A program made the translations under genes and the position numbers. A stretch of DNA of 64,000 bases. It comes from Fulvivirga sediminis (GTDB lineage Bacteria > Bacteroidota > Bacteroidia > Cytophagales > Cyclobacteriaceae). This document shows, piece by piece, positions 8,861 to 17,627 of this stretch; the first letter of the stretch is position 1; every line of letters starts with the position of its first letter. Below the pieces are notes generated by a model. The model ran no database searches and was not told the origin of the DNA. It was given only the letters and a program-made list of their open reading frames with translations. The stretch covers positions 1 through 64,000 of the forward strand of contig NZ_JAESIY010000011.1 in the NCBI RefSeq assembly GCF_016757215.1, in the 5' to 3' direction.

Positions 8861-9307
8861 TTGGAAAATATAGAAAAACATCGAAATGGATATACCATTT
8901 CCACAGATAAGAGCAAATTGGATATTATAAGTATTCATAACTTCCTGGCCAATGAGGCCGATTGGAGTAATGGTATACCCATGAGCACTTTGAAAACATC
9001 TATCGAGAACTCACTGAACTTTGGGCTGTATCATGAAGCTCGACAGATCGGGTTTGCTAGAGTAATCTCAGATTATTCAACAATTGCTTATTTAGGAGAT
9101 GTTTTCGTACTTAATGAATATCGGGGGCAGGGTTTAAGTAAGTGGTTGATGAATGAAATTATGAATCATCCTAACCTTCAAGGATTAAGGAGGTGGATTT
9201 TATTGACTAATACTGCCGAATGGCTCTATAAAAAGTTTGGCTTTAAAGAGTTGCCCCACCCGGAATTTTATATGGAAAAGCATAACCCTAATGTATATAA
9301 ATCCTAA
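8861..9307 (+). CDS. GNAT-family N-acetyltransferase
   Basis: The 148-residue protein has the acetyl-CoA signature of the family: AYLGDVFVLNEYRGQGLSKW gives the beta-4 strand followed by the R-G-Q-G-L-S pyrophosphate loop. The C-terminal EWLYKKFGFKELPHPEFYME is the usual beta-6/beta-7 end. The only usable start is TTG at 8861, because an in-frame stop lies 12 bp upstream. It transfers an acetyl group to an amine of an unknown small molecule or protein in the cytoplasm. It lies immediately after a decayed segment but appears intact. Confidence 0.85.
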   Translation: MENIEKHRNGYTISTDKSKLDIISIHNFLANEADWSNGIPMSTLKTSIENSLNFGLYHEARQIGFARVISDYSTIAYLGDVFVLNEYRGQGLSKWLMNEIMNHPNLQGLRRWILLTNTAEWLYKKFGFKELPHPEFYMEKHNPNVYKS

Positions 9308-9380
9308 TCTTATACTTATAGTGATTCTTTATGTTGTAATATTCCGAAGCTGCCAGAAAGGACTTCTTGTGTACTAAGTT

Positions 9381-9860
9381 ATGAATAATAGAATGTATGG
9401 CAGTTTGATGGCTTTGGGCGCTTGTATGCTAACCATCGCAACAGCTTTTGTAATGCCAGGAATACAAATTGATGCTGTGTTTTCTTCGAGTTTAGTAAGT
9501 GATTTTGTAGGAAAGTATTTGATCAATATTGAATCTTCTGATTATTGCATAGCAGAACGGATTTGGGTATGCGCAATATATTTATTTATAAGTTTGGGTA
9601 TAGCTACAGGTTATTTTCTGATTTTAAGCCAACGGAAAATAGGACTTTTAACTTTAATTGTACTTTTAGGCATTGAGTTTTATTTGCTACAAACTCCCTT
9701 TTTTATTTTCGAGGTAGGTTCATACTATAATTGTAAGTCTGATGGGCAAACAATTATGGCTATTATGGCCAGTTCTCCTAAAGTAAGTTTGGTGCTAATA
9801 GGCTTTGGAATTATTTATGATATAGTTAACAATAAAAGGAATAAAAAAACTAGAGATTAA
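9381..9860 (+). CDS. Small integral membrane protein of unknown function
   Basis: The 159-residue product has about four hydrophobic segments (roughly 8-27, 66-85, 90-112 and 130-150) and a basic tail, NNKRNKKTRD. Cysteines at YCIAERIWVC and YYNCKSDG lie in the loops. I recognise no family. It sits alone between the acetyltransferase and the broken PhnB-like gene. The ATG start is the only good one, and composition looks coding throughout. Confidence 0.65.
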   Translation: MNNRMYGSLMALGACMLTIATAFVMPGIQIDAVFSSSLVSDFVGKYLINIESSDYCIAERIWVCAIYLFISLGIATGYFLILSQRKIGLLTLIVLLGIEFYLLQTPFFIFEVGSYYNCKSDGQTIMAIMASSPKVSLVLIGFGIIYDIVNNKRNKKTRD

Positions 9861-10120
9861 TATCATGAGGTAGTTGCACCTTATAGAAGTGGAGGGGCGG
9901 TTGAGAGGATTTAAGCATTGAATAAAGTGTGTATAGGGCTACTATGGCAATAAGATATTTAAGGAAGTTTGCTGAGTTTGTAAGAAAGCTATACATTCTA
10001 AATAAGCATTTCCTCTACGTTTTTGCTATTATAATAAATTGCAAAAGAGCTGACCAGAATGCTTCCAATAGTGTTATAATCGATACAGTATCTAATGAGA
10101 CTCTAACGGGTAGGGTGCAT

Positions 10121-10588
10121 ATGACTAATCCAAAAATAACCCCTTGCCTTTGGGTGGAAACTACAGAAGCAAAAGCGGTGGCAGATTACTACCTTTCTAC
10201 CTTTAAAGATGGGAAAATTAAAGAACACCATCAATATGAAAATCCGGCAGAAGCAGATGGCTGAAAATTTGAAGCCGCTAAAATAGAAATGGCAGGTATG
10301 GAATTGAGTATTCTTGCAGCAGGTCCATATTTTAAGTTTAATGAATCCGTTTCATTTGTTATTAACACCAAAGACCAAACGGAAACAGATTATTATTGGT
10401 CTGTACTAACAGCTAACGGAGGGGATGAAGATTCGTGTGGTTGGTGTAAAGATAAATATGGTTTGTCCTGGCAGGTGGTTCCTGTTGAATATTTTGATCT
10501 TATCAACAGTGATGATCCCACGGTCAGAGAAAGGGCGGTGAAGAATACTATGAAACAAAAGAAGTTAATTCTTTCAGAGCTTCGATGA
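10121..10588 (+). pseudogene. PhnB/VOC-superfamily protein interrupted by an in-frame TGA
   Basis: From the ATG at 10121 the frame reads MTNPKITPCLWVETTEAKAV, a typical PhnB (3-demethylubiquinone methyltransferase-like, VOC fold) start, up to a TGA at 10262-10264. The same frame then continues without a gap as KFEAAKIEMAGMELSILAAG and on to CGWCKDKYGLSWQVVPVEYF, the conserved second half. Family members usually carry a Trp or similar residue at the stop position, so one TGG-to-TGA change explains it. It is a recent nonsense pseudogene or a sequencing error. Restart at the ATG at 10289 would leave only half a VOC fold. Confidence 0.8.
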
Positions 10589-10767
10589 TTTTACCTAATG
10601 AGGCAAACAATAGGAATATTGCTCTATTAAGCACGAGCCTCTGGCCCGTACTTTAAAGCATCTATAATTATCTTCTTCCTAGTGTGGTTTTCAGGCTGGT
10701 AATCTACATTAACTCAGCTATTCTCTCTATATGTAGCCTCACATGGTCCTTTTATAAGCTTTCTTTA

Positions 10768-11229
10768 CTAAACAGCAGACTCCTCTTGCTTGGCGTCTTT
10801 TTTAGATTTTCTGTAAAGGAAAGAATGAAATATATTACGCTTAGCGAAACGATAAGGATTGCTCGCATTGAGAAATTTGTTGAAAACATTGCTGTTTACT
10901 CCAAAGTACTCATAAGTAGAGCCATCTGTAAAGTTGATTTCCAGCAGCAGCCCTTTATGCTTATATCCGTCTATTCCTGATTCCGTGGTGGTTTTGGTAT
11001 AGGCATCCAGGTTGGCCTCTTTGGTCTCGGGGGCAATGCTAATGAGAAAGTGGTAGGCATCGATAATTTTAAGGCTCATCACTTTCGCTTCTTCTGCTTT
11101 TTCATCGCCCTCCTGAAATTTATCCGGATGCCACTCTTTTACCAGGTTTCGGTAGGTTTTTTTTAGGTCTTTCAGATCTATCGCTGAATCGATGTTAAAC
11201 AACTTTTTGTACTCTTTAATGCGCTTCAT
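10768..11229 (-). CDS. J-domain protein with C-terminal KTSC domain
   Basis: The 153-residue protein opens with a J domain whose HPD motif is at residues 34-36 (KEWHPDKFQE), the signature that stimulates Hsp70 (DnaK) ATPase. The second half, from SGIDGYKHKGLLLEINFTDG through NPYRFAKRNIFHSF, matches the KTSC domain, named after a lysyl-tRNA synthetase relative and of unknown binding role. The fusion suggests a cytoplasmic DnaK co-chaperone that uses KTSC to pick a client. It is transcribed away from the beta-helix gene, and its 5' region (11230-11413) is shared as a divergent promoter region. Confidence 0.82.
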   Translation of the reverse strand: MKRIKEYKKLFNIDSAIDLKDLKKTYRNLVKEWHPDKFQEGDEKAEEAKVMSLKIIDAYHFLISIAPETKEANLDAYTKTTTESGIDGYKHKGLLLEINFTDGSTYEYFGVNSNVFNKFLNASNPYRFAKRNIFHSFLYRKSKKDAKQEESAV

Positions 11230-11413
11230 TATGACCTTTTTTAAATGGAAGTGCGAAGCTACATATTAAATATAAGATTCTATGATTTATTTTTCAGTAT
11301 GCTTTTCCTGGTATGAGCCCAACGTACTGAAACAATTGGCATATATGTGATTCTTTATTGCTATATTATAATTTAAGTTTCATTTCATGTAAATAAAATA
11401 ATAAATATAAGTT

Positions 11414-13144
11414 ATGAGATATTTAATAATTATGGTGCTGGCATCCTTGTCTTCATCAGTAGTGGCTCAAACTAATTTTATTAATGTTAAAACGCTTGGC
11501 GCTTATGGCAACGGTATTAATAATGACTATGCTGTGTTACAGCAGGCCGTGGACAGTGCAGCTTCTATTGGAGCTACGGTTTTCTTTCCTGTAGGTAATT
11601 ATAAAATTGATCAAACACTGGTTATTCCTGCAGGAGTTTCACTGCTGGGGTCAGGAAGGGGCATTACTGCTACAGGTACTCCCGCTTTAGGTTCTATCAT
11701 TACTAATGCTGGTACATCAGTTACTATGAGTGTAAGAGGAACCAACGTTATGATCTTAAATATGGTCATTTATGATGATAATAATGCGGGTGCTGGTGGA
11801 GGTATAGAAATATTGGCTGATGGTAAAATAGTAGAAAGCGTGGTGCTCAGAGAGATACTCATTTCAGGTTTTACTGATGGTGTGGCGCTTAAGCTGAAGG
11901 CTATTAATGCTGGGGGCATCACGTACTGCTCGTTTTATGATGTGCGCATACGTTATGGTGCCACTGGTGTAAAGATAGAAGAACAGGCAGGTTCTTTTGT
12001 TAATTCTAATTCATTCTACCATGGAGCTATTTCAGGTGATGGCTTTGATTATGGCATTCATGTTTCGGGAGGGAATAACAATGTTTTTAACGGTACAGTA
12101 ATAGAACCGAAATCTTCTCTGTATGGTCATCTTGTGGTTGAAAAAGGTGAATTTACAGGCATCCGCATCAGGATAGAGGGGAGTAGCCAGCCGGATAGTA
12201 TACCTCTAGTGGAGTTTAAGGCAGATACCAGAAATAGTTATGTTAGTGGAATATACTCGGGAGGCCTGACTATAGATGATGGGAATAATTTTATCGGTTT
12301 TAGGTCTGCCAAATCCTTGTCTCAGCAGGTGGGAGGTAATAATCTCTTTCAAAATGCCGTATTTTATGGTGTTAAAAATGGGCAGGTGCCTTTTTGGGAA
12401 GTTTCAGGGATAGATACTTTAATGGAAGTGAGTCAGGTTTATTTAAAGGATATGAATGTAATACAGGTAGAGGTGCCTGCTGGCACTTCAGGCTACTTAA
12501 GGCCTGCCCCGATTTATTTGCCTGACCCCAAGTCTTCTCCAGTTTACGGACAAGTAAATTTTGGGGCATTTATAAAAACCAACGCTAAAAATTTGGTCAC
12601 TACCACCAGTCGTTCTCCTTCTGGTTTGGTTACGGGTAGTTATCATCCGGGAGATGATCAGTGGCATTCTATTGGTATGACTAGCCTGGTAGATACCGTA
12701 CAGTCATATAACCCTAAGTTTTATTTTAACAATACTACGGGTAGTAAACAGACCTTTTTGATTACAGCTCCTGTGTTGAGCTTTGGTTATACGCAGCCTC
12801 AGACAGATCATTACCTCACTTCTAATGGAGGAGTTGTGAATGGTACCATCACTTATGGTGTAGGGCAGAATTACCAGCTTTCGGGAGGTTTTTTAGTGTT
12901 ACCAGCAGAAGGAAATGTTTTTACCATAACCGGGGCAGTATCCATTACTCGTATTAATCATTTAACTTCAGATAGAATGCCGGCTGGCACTATGATCACT
13001 TTGCTTTTAGACTCTGGCGCTACAGTAACTAATAGTGCCTACATTAAGCTGGTATCTTCCTATACCGCAGCTAATAATGGATCTATTACTTTGGTTTCTT
13101 TGGGTGATGGCACATGGAGGGAGATATCACGGGCGGGGAGTTAA
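11414..13144 (+). CDS. Secreted pectate-lyase-like right-handed beta-helix protein
   Basis: The 576-residue protein has a signal peptide cleaved after VVAQ near residue 19. Next comes the start of the pectate lyase superfamily beta-helix domain: NVKTLGAYGNGINNDYAVLQ, then ATVFFPVGNYKIDQTLVIPA, the phage-tailspike/GH28-like entry motif. Glycine- and asparagine-rich coils continue to about residue 330. The C-terminal 200 residues are a separate beta-rich region without a recognisable T9SS sorting tail. It probably binds or cleaves an extracellular polysaccharide. Catalytic residues cannot be assigned from sequence alone, and no partner gene lies alongside. Confidence 0.7.
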   Translation: MRYLIIMVLASLSSSVVAQTNFINVKTLGAYGNGINNDYAVLQQAVDSAASIGATVFFPVGNYKIDQTLVIPAGVSLLGSGRGITATGTPALGSIITNAGTSVTMSVRGTNVMILNMVIYDDNNAGAGGGIEILADGKIVESVVLREILISGFTDGVALKLKAINAGGITYCSFYDVRIRYGATGVKIEEQAGSFVNSNSFYHGAISGDGFDYGIHVSGGNNNVFNGTVIEPKSSLYGHLVVEKGEFTGIRIRIEGSSQPDSIPLVEFKADTRNSYVSGIYSGGLTIDDGNNFIGFRSAKSLSQQVGGNNLFQNAVFYGVKNGQVPFWEVSGIDTLMEVSQVYLKDMNVIQVEVPAGTSGYLRPAPIYLPDPKSSPVYGQVNFGAFIKTNAKNLVTTTSRSPSGLVTGSYHPGDDQWHSIGMTSLVDTVQSYNPKFYFNNTTGSKQTFLITAPVLSFGYTQPQTDHYLTSNGGVVNGTITYGVGQNYQLSGGFLVLPAEGNVFTITGAVSITRINHLTSDRMPAGTMITLLLDSGATVTNSAYIKLVSSYTAANNGSITLVSLGDGTWREISRAGS

Positions 13145-13271
13145 TATAAACTTTGGTCAGCAGAAAGTCAGCCCTTCGAGAGCCACAGTTTGACTTTGTT
13201 TTGGTTAGTAGTCCACAACCAGAGGTCATGCTGAGGCCCTCGAAGCAGACCGGCCTCATTTTCTTAAGTTC
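13145..13271. repeat. REP-like intergenic element
   Basis: Between two converging genes lie two inverted, imperfect half-units, AGCCCTTCGAGAGCC and GGCCCTCGAAGC. They resemble dispersed intergenic palindromes of the type CTGAG...TCGAAG that occur widely in Bacteroidota genomes. Only this one instance is visible here, so the assignment rests on motif resemblance. Confidence 0.35.
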
Positions 13272-14216
13272 TTAATGTTCTTGGTGAGCTACATCCTTTT
13301 TCTTATAACCGAAAAATTCAGCTATTTTATGATAATTAGGTGCCTCTACTCCCAAGCGATCAGCGATTTTTACAATATCAAAAATCAATTGTTCACGCTC
13401 ATCGGGTTTGCCTGCAGCCAGGTCTTTTTGCAGAGATGCTGTAAATTCATCAGCCAAATGATTCAGAATTTTTAAGTTCTCTTCTATTAGATTGTAGTCA
13501 TTGGTGAAAAAGGCAGCCTTTTTAATCTCATCAAGCTCATTTAAGAGTGCTTTAAACTGTTGGTTATACTCCTCATTTTCCCTCATATCTTTAGCGTTAG
13601 CCTTATGAAAAGAGCCTACTGCAGCAAAAGCTGAGGTGAAACATAGTTTTCTGAAGATGGCGCTATAGATATCAGGCGCGTAAGTAACATCGATGTCGCT
13701 GCTAGTCAGGTCATTTTCTAGCTGAATAAGAGCAGGGAACTCAGCTTTTTTTTTACCATTAAATCCATACACAATTCTAAAAATCTTATTATTTTGTGTG
13801 ATTTCTCCAGGGGCAGAGATATAACCTGTTACATAAATACAGCCATCACTTATTTTTCTGTTAGGAATTTCTTTTCTCAGAATATTGCCAGCCTCCATGG
13901 CATTAAGTATAGGTATGATGATGGTGTTTTCATCGCTGGCCTTTTCTACTACGGGGGCTATTTCTTTGAGGCTATATGCTTTTACACAGATAAAAATAGC
14001 ATCATACTGTTTATTATCCAGTTCGTCAGCTTTAACAACTTTGATGTCTTTTACGGTATTGGTGCTGCCAGTATAACTATGAATGATGAGCCCATTTTTT
14101 TTAATCTTTTCAAGATGAGTTCCTCTGGCTATTAGCGTTACATCATGGTTGGCTTTTGCTAAATACCCTCCAATCAGTCCACCGGTGCCTCCTGCACCTA
14201 CAATTAAATATCTCAT
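13272..14216 (-). CDS. Ketopantoate reductase-family protein (PanE/ApbA)
   Basis: The 314-residue protein starts with the Rossmann motif VGAGGTGGLIGGYLAKANHD for NADPH binding. The N-terminal domain continues with DAIFICVKAYSL and the C-terminal helical domain follows from about 170. The family reduces 2-dehydropantoate to pantoate in coenzyme A synthesis. The catalytic-lysine region reads FRKLCFTSAFAAVGSFHKAN instead of the usual W-x-K-L-x-x-N-x-x-x-N, so it may be a ketopantoate-reductase paralogue with another substrate. I therefore give no gene symbol. It converges on the beta-helix gene. Confidence 0.8.
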   Translation of the reverse strand: MRYLIVGAGGTGGLIGGYLAKANHDVTLIARGTHLEKIKKNGLIIHSYTGSTNTVKDIKVVKADELDNKQYDAIFICVKAYSLKEIAPVVEKASDENTIIIPILNAMEAGNILRKEIPNRKISDGCIYVTGYISAPGEITQNNKIFRIVYGFNGKKKAEFPALIQLENDLTSSDIDVTYAPDIYSAIFRKLCFTSAFAAVGSFHKANAKDMRENEEYNQQFKALLNELDEIKKAAFFTNDYNLIEENLKILNHLADEFTASLQKDLAAGKPDEREQLIFDIVKIADRLGVEAPNYHKIAEFFGYKKKDVAHQEH

Positions 14217-14537
14217 TATTCTAATCTATTGGTTAGTAAGTTATGAGTCTAAGTTAATTGATATGAAATTATAATAGGGTGTGATTTAGCCTCTATGCTT
14301 AAAATAGATGTTATATTAAAATATTATGAGTTGTTTTATGTCCTAAGCAGAAGAAAATATGGTCGATTAGGAGTCGGCAGGGGGTGGATTTAATGGTAGA
14401 CCATGTTGTTTGCGAAAGCAAGTTTAATAGAAGGGTGTTTTTAAGGAGGATTTCGAAATGCATTTACGGAGATTGTAATTCGAAATCCTCTTTTCACTGT
14501 ATTTTAATGCTAAGGACATTAATGTTGGCTAAAGAAT
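14217..14537. other. Gap with one perfect inverted repeat
   Basis: Apart from the inverted repeat at 14446-14490 there is no coding frame or RNA gene that I can support. The sequence next to 14216 must hold the promoter of the ketopantoate reductase-like gene. Confidence 0.5.
14446..14490. terminator. Perfect 12-bp hairpin downstream of the DUF2911 gene
   Basis: The arms GAGGATTTCGAA (14446-14457) and TTCGAAATCCTC (14479-14490) pair perfectly around a 21-nt loop. A T4 run follows on the + strand but not on the - strand. By position it would end the minus-strand DUF2911 transcript, yet the U-tract is on the wrong side. It may act as a transcript-stabilising hairpin or a regulator site. Confidence 0.45.
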
Positions 14538-15083
14538 TTAATCCTTTTCAATAAAAGCCATGGGAATCTCTACTTTAGTTTGGTCCCACATCATGACCAG
14601 CTTAGCTTTTTCATTACTTTGCTCAAAGGCCATGGTAAAAGGCTCCCATACTACACCAGGCTTCACACTTGAAGTGGGTACTTCAAACCTAAGTGCATCG
14701 GCTTCCTGATTGTAATTATAAGCACCCCATTGGCCCAGTTCCTTGTTGATGATGATAGTCCATTTATCAGCATTCGGAATACTAAAAATCGAATAAGTGC
14801 CTGCTTTTAATGTGTCTGTCTCATTTAAGAGTACATCTCCGGTAAGGGTAATTTCTGTAGCTTCGTTAGCGCCTGTTCTCCACACCTGACCATAGGGTAC
14901 CAGCGTTCCAAATATTTTTCTATTCCTTTTATGAGGCTGAGAGTATGTTACTTTTACGTAGGTTTCTTCGTACTTCATGGTGATAATAGCCGTGGGGCTG
15001 GGGCGAGGGGTAATGGCCTCTTGAGCAAATACACTGCAAGAAATTAGTAACAGGATAAATGTTATTAAGGGTGTTGATTTCAT
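14538..15083 (-). CDS. DUF2911 domain-containing periplasmic protein
   Basis: The 181-residue protein carries a signal peptide cleaved near residue 20 (LISCSVFAQE) and then the whole DUF2911 domain. Conserved stretches are SPTAIITMKYEETYVKVTYS, GRxIFG-like KIFGTLVPYGQVWRTGANEA, and LKAGTYSIFSIPNADKWTII. The family is widespread in Bacteroidota, predicted to be exported, and functionally unassigned. It is a single-gene unit, and its promoter lies in the 88-bp gap shared with the divergent dCMP deaminase gene. Confidence 0.88.
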   Translation of the reverse strand: MKSTPLITFILLLISCSVFAQEAITPRPSPTAIITMKYEETYVKVTYSQPHKRNRKIFGTLVPYGQVWRTGANEATEITLTGDVLLNETDTLKAGTYSIFSIPNADKWTIIINKELGQWGAYNYNQEADALRFEVPTSSVKPGVVWEPFTMAFEQSNEKAKLVMMWDQTKVEIPMAFIEKD

Positions 15084-15171
15084 AATTTTCTCAGCGGTTT
15101 CTTTTTTAAATGGTTAAATATAGTCAACTTTCCATCAAATACTATACCGCCTAAATTTAGGATTTTAGACA

Positions 15172-15654
15172 ATGAATAAACCAGAGTTTGACGATATTTT
15201 CATGGAGTTGGCAGTGAATCTGGCCAAAAGATCGCATTGTATCAAGCGTCATGTAGGCGCAGTTCTAACCAAGGATACGAGAATAATTTCGATAGGTTAT
15301 AACGGCCCTCCTGCCGGTACTCATAATTGTGATTTGGAGTGGCCTGAGCATGGGTGCCCCAGAGATTCAAAGGGAGGCTGTTCTCTGGCTATTCACGCTG
15401 AGCAGAATGCTCTTTTGTATGCTGTAAAAAACAAAACGGAAGTGAAAGGAGCTACTATGTATGTAACCCTGGCCCCATGCCTGGCGTGTGCTCGTATCAT
15501 TTATACTATGGGGGTAGAGAGGGTGATTTTCTTAAATTCTTATGCTGAATACAAAGGAATAAAAAGCGATGAGGGGGTAGACTTTCTTGTTAAATTTGGA
15601 GTGAAAGTGGAGCGCTACCAAGGTAGCATTGCAGCGGTTACTGAGATGATTTAA
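15172..15654 (+). CDS. dCMP deaminase / ComEB-like cytidine deaminase
   Basis: The 160-residue zinc enzyme has the cytidine/deoxycytidylate deaminase signature HAEQNA (His75, catalytic Glu77) and PCLACA (Cys103, Cys106). The insertion NCDLEWPEHGCPRDSKGGCS provides the extra cysteines typical of the dCMP deaminase branch, which often bind a second zinc. It converts dCMP to dUMP, feeding dTMP synthesis in the cytoplasm. Its 3' end is 22 bp from that of murB, which converges on it. Confidence 0.9.
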   Translation: MNKPEFDDIFMELAVNLAKRSHCIKRHVGAVLTKDTRIISIGYNGPPAGTHNCDLEWPEHGCPRDSKGGCSLAIHAEQNALLYAVKNKTEVKGATMYVTLAPCLACARIIYTMGVERVIFLNSYAEYKGIKSDEGVDFLVKFGVKVERYQGSIAAVTEMI

Positions 15655-15676
15655 GCTCAGTAACCTTGACTTAGTC

Positions 15677-16696
15677 TTAGATTATATTTACCTCAGGGTG
15701 TAGTTCTATCCCAAATTTTTTCATTACAGAAGCCTGAATTTCCTCAGCCAGAGCCCAGATGTCTTTGCCTTTTCCTCCGCCATAATTCACTAGTACCAAA
15801 GCCTGCTTTTTGTGTACTCCTATGTTTCCATTGGTGTATCCTTTCCAGCCAGCTTTTTCTATAAGCCATCCGGCCGGTACTTTTACTTCATTATTGGGTA
15901 GTTCATATCCTGGTATTTCCGGGTGGTCCACTTTGAGGCTTTCAAAAGAAATTTTAGTAATAGTAGGGTTTTTAAAGAAGCTGCCACTGTTGCCAATCTC
16001 TTTAGGATCTGGGAGCTTACTCTTCCTTATAGAAATAACGGCATTGCTAATATCTTCAATAGTAGGAGATTTGATTTTTAGCTCTTCCAGCGTGCTTTTA
16101 ATGGCCCCATATTCTATATGCAACTGATGGTCTTTTCTGGTAAGCCGGAAAGTAACATGAGCTATTATGTATTTGCCTTTAAGGTTTTTTTTGAAAATAC
16201 TCTCTCTATATCCAAATTGGCATTGATCCTGGTTGAAGGTTTCAATTTCTCCGGTTTCTATGTTTACCGCCTCCAGAGACTCAAATATTTCTTTGAGTTC
16301 AATGCCATAGGCCCCAATGTTTTGCATAGGAGCAGCACCCACGGTACCTGGTATTAGTGATAGGTTTTCCGTTCCGCCCCAGTTTTGCTCTATAGCATAG
16401 GTAACGAAATCATGCCACGCTTCTCCGGCACCTACCTTTACTAAAACATAGTCATCCGTTTCCTTAATAATGGATTTACCGGTAATGGTATTTTTAATAG
16501 TAAGGCCGTCAAAGTCTTGGGTTAATAATATATTACTACCTCCACCCAAAATTAAGAGTGGGTTGGCTTGGGCTTCCTCTGTCTTTAACGTTTCTTGTAA
16601 TTCCACTATGGAATTTACCTCAGTAAAGAGCTTGGTTTTAGCTTCAAGGCCAAAGGTATTGTGTGATTTTAGGGATATATCTTTATGAAACTGCAT
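15677..16696 (-). CDS. murB: UDP-N-acetylenolpyruvoylglucosamine reductase
   Basis: The 339-residue flavoenzyme performs the second committed step of peptidoglycan precursor synthesis, reducing UDP-GlcNAc-enolpyruvate to UDP-MurNAc with NADPH and FAD. FAD-binding motifs are LGGGSNILLTQDFDG and SLIPGTVGAAPMQNIGAYG. The catalytic set is visible: Arg164 in FGYRES, Ser239 in GNSGSFFKNP and Glu335 in HPEVNII. The length and C-terminal end match the E. coli-like type I enzyme. It is transcribed alone here, opposite the dCMP deaminase gene. Confidence 0.95.
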   Translation of the reverse strand: MQFHKDISLKSHNTFGLEAKTKLFTEVNSIVELQETLKTEEAQANPLLILGGGSNILLTQDFDGLTIKNTITGKSIIKETDDYVLVKVGAGEAWHDFVTYAIEQNWGGTENLSLIPGTVGAAPMQNIGAYGIELKEIFESLEAVNIETGEIETFNQDQCQFGYRESIFKKNLKGKYIIAHVTFRLTRKDHQLHIEYGAIKSTLEELKIKSPTIEDISNAVISIRKSKLPDPKEIGNSGSFFKNPTITKISFESLKVDHPEIPGYELPNNEVKVPAGWLIEKAGWKGYTNGNIGVHKKQALVLVNYGGGKGKDIWALAEEIQASVMKKFGIELHPEVNII

Positions 16697-16779
16697 GTAT
16701 TGCGAATTACGGAATTATTGGGGAATATAATAGCTCTGTTTTTCGGAAAAACACTTTAATGATAAGTAAATCCAAGAAA

Positions 16780-17526
16780 TTATAAAACCTCTATCCCTAA
16801 CTTGTGAAAAGGGGTGAGTTTTTTATCGTCATGATTACTGGTAATAATCGTGCTGATTTTATCAGCAGTACATACCAAATAAGGTTCTGCTGTATCTAGT
16901 TTTTGTGGAGTGGCCAAGGCTACAGTTTGTAAAGATGACTCTGTCATCACTTTTTTTACTTTACTTTCTTCATAGTTGGGTGCAGTAACTCCATGCTGAG
17001 CATGTAGACTGCATATGCCAAGAAAGCACAAGTCAGCTCTAAGGTCTTTAAAAAAGGTAATGGTATCATAGCCCACGGTTACAAAAGCTTCGCTAAAGAG
17101 CTGACCGCCAGCGAAGAGAACATTAATGTTTTTACGCTCTTTTAAAATAGTCACTACTGGGAAGCTATTGGTAGCTACCGTCAGGTGTAAATCGTCAGGT
17201 AGCATATTTGCAATTGCCAAAGTGGAGGTGCCCCCGTCAAATATTACCGTTTGTCCGTTATGAAACAGAGGAATAGCCTTTTTTGCCATACTTTTCTTGG
17301 CTTCTGAATCATAATCAAGTCTATCGATAAAGTTGTGAGGGTTAGACGAATGAGCTATCGCCCCACCTCTTACAGCTTTTAATTTTCCTTGTAAGTCTAG
17401 TTCTTTAATATCTCTTCTTATAGTATCTACGGATACCTTTAATAGGTTACTGAGCTGATCTAGATATACTTTGTGGTTAAGGTTTAGCTGATTGATAATT
17501 TGCTGGAATCTCTCTTCTTTCAACAT
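16780..17526 (-). CDS. DeoR/GlpR-family transcriptional regulator
   Basis: The 248-residue repressor has the N-terminal DeoR helix-turn-helix at about 20-41 (YLDQLSNLLKVSVDTIRRDI) followed by the characteristic LxxxGKLKAVRGGAI hinge. A sugar-phosphate-sensing DeoR C-terminal domain follows (TVIFDGGTSTLAIANMLPDD). These regulators usually respond to phosphorylated sugars. It diverges from the deoxyribonucleotidase/MFS pair across a 101-bp gap that contains three evenly spaced TGCAA elements, so regulation of that pair and of itself is likely. Confidence 0.88.
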   Translation of the reverse strand: MLKEERFQQIINQLNLNHKVYLDQLSNLLKVSVDTIRRDIKELDLQGKLKAVRGGAIAHSSNPHNFIDRLDYDSEAKKSMAKKAIPLFHNGQTVIFDGGTSTLAIANMLPDDLHLTVATNSFPVVTILKERKNINVLFAGGQLFSEAFVTVGYDTITFFKDLRADLCFLGICSLHAQHGVTAPNYEESKVKKVMTESSLQTVALATPQKLDTAEPYLVCTADKISTIITSNHDDKKLTPFHKLGIEVL

Positions 17527-17530
17527 TTAT

Positions 17531-17598
17531 TGCAAGTTATGGCAAAAAAATAATTTACACATGCAATAATATGCTTTTTATATTTAACTTTGATGCAA
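17531..17598. promoter_or_regulatory. Three TGCAA elements at ~31-bp spacing and a TAACTTTG -7 box
   Basis: TGCAA occurs at 17531-17535, 17562-17566 and 17594-17598, that is at intervals of 31 and 32 bp (three DNA turns), in the gap between the divergent DeoR gene and the nucleotidase gene. TAACTTTG at 17585-17592 fits the Bacteroidota -7 consensus TAnnTTTG and would place the start of transcription about 30 bp before the ATG at 17628. The -33 element is not clear. Confidence 0.45.
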
Positions 17599-17627
17599 AA
17601 TATTGAAAAATAAAGTAAAATGAAAGA

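Noticed and set aside
13275-14135. Plus-strand frames inside the ketopantoate reductase-like gene
   Set aside because: The minus strand carries clear Rossmann and family motifs; the opposite frames have none.
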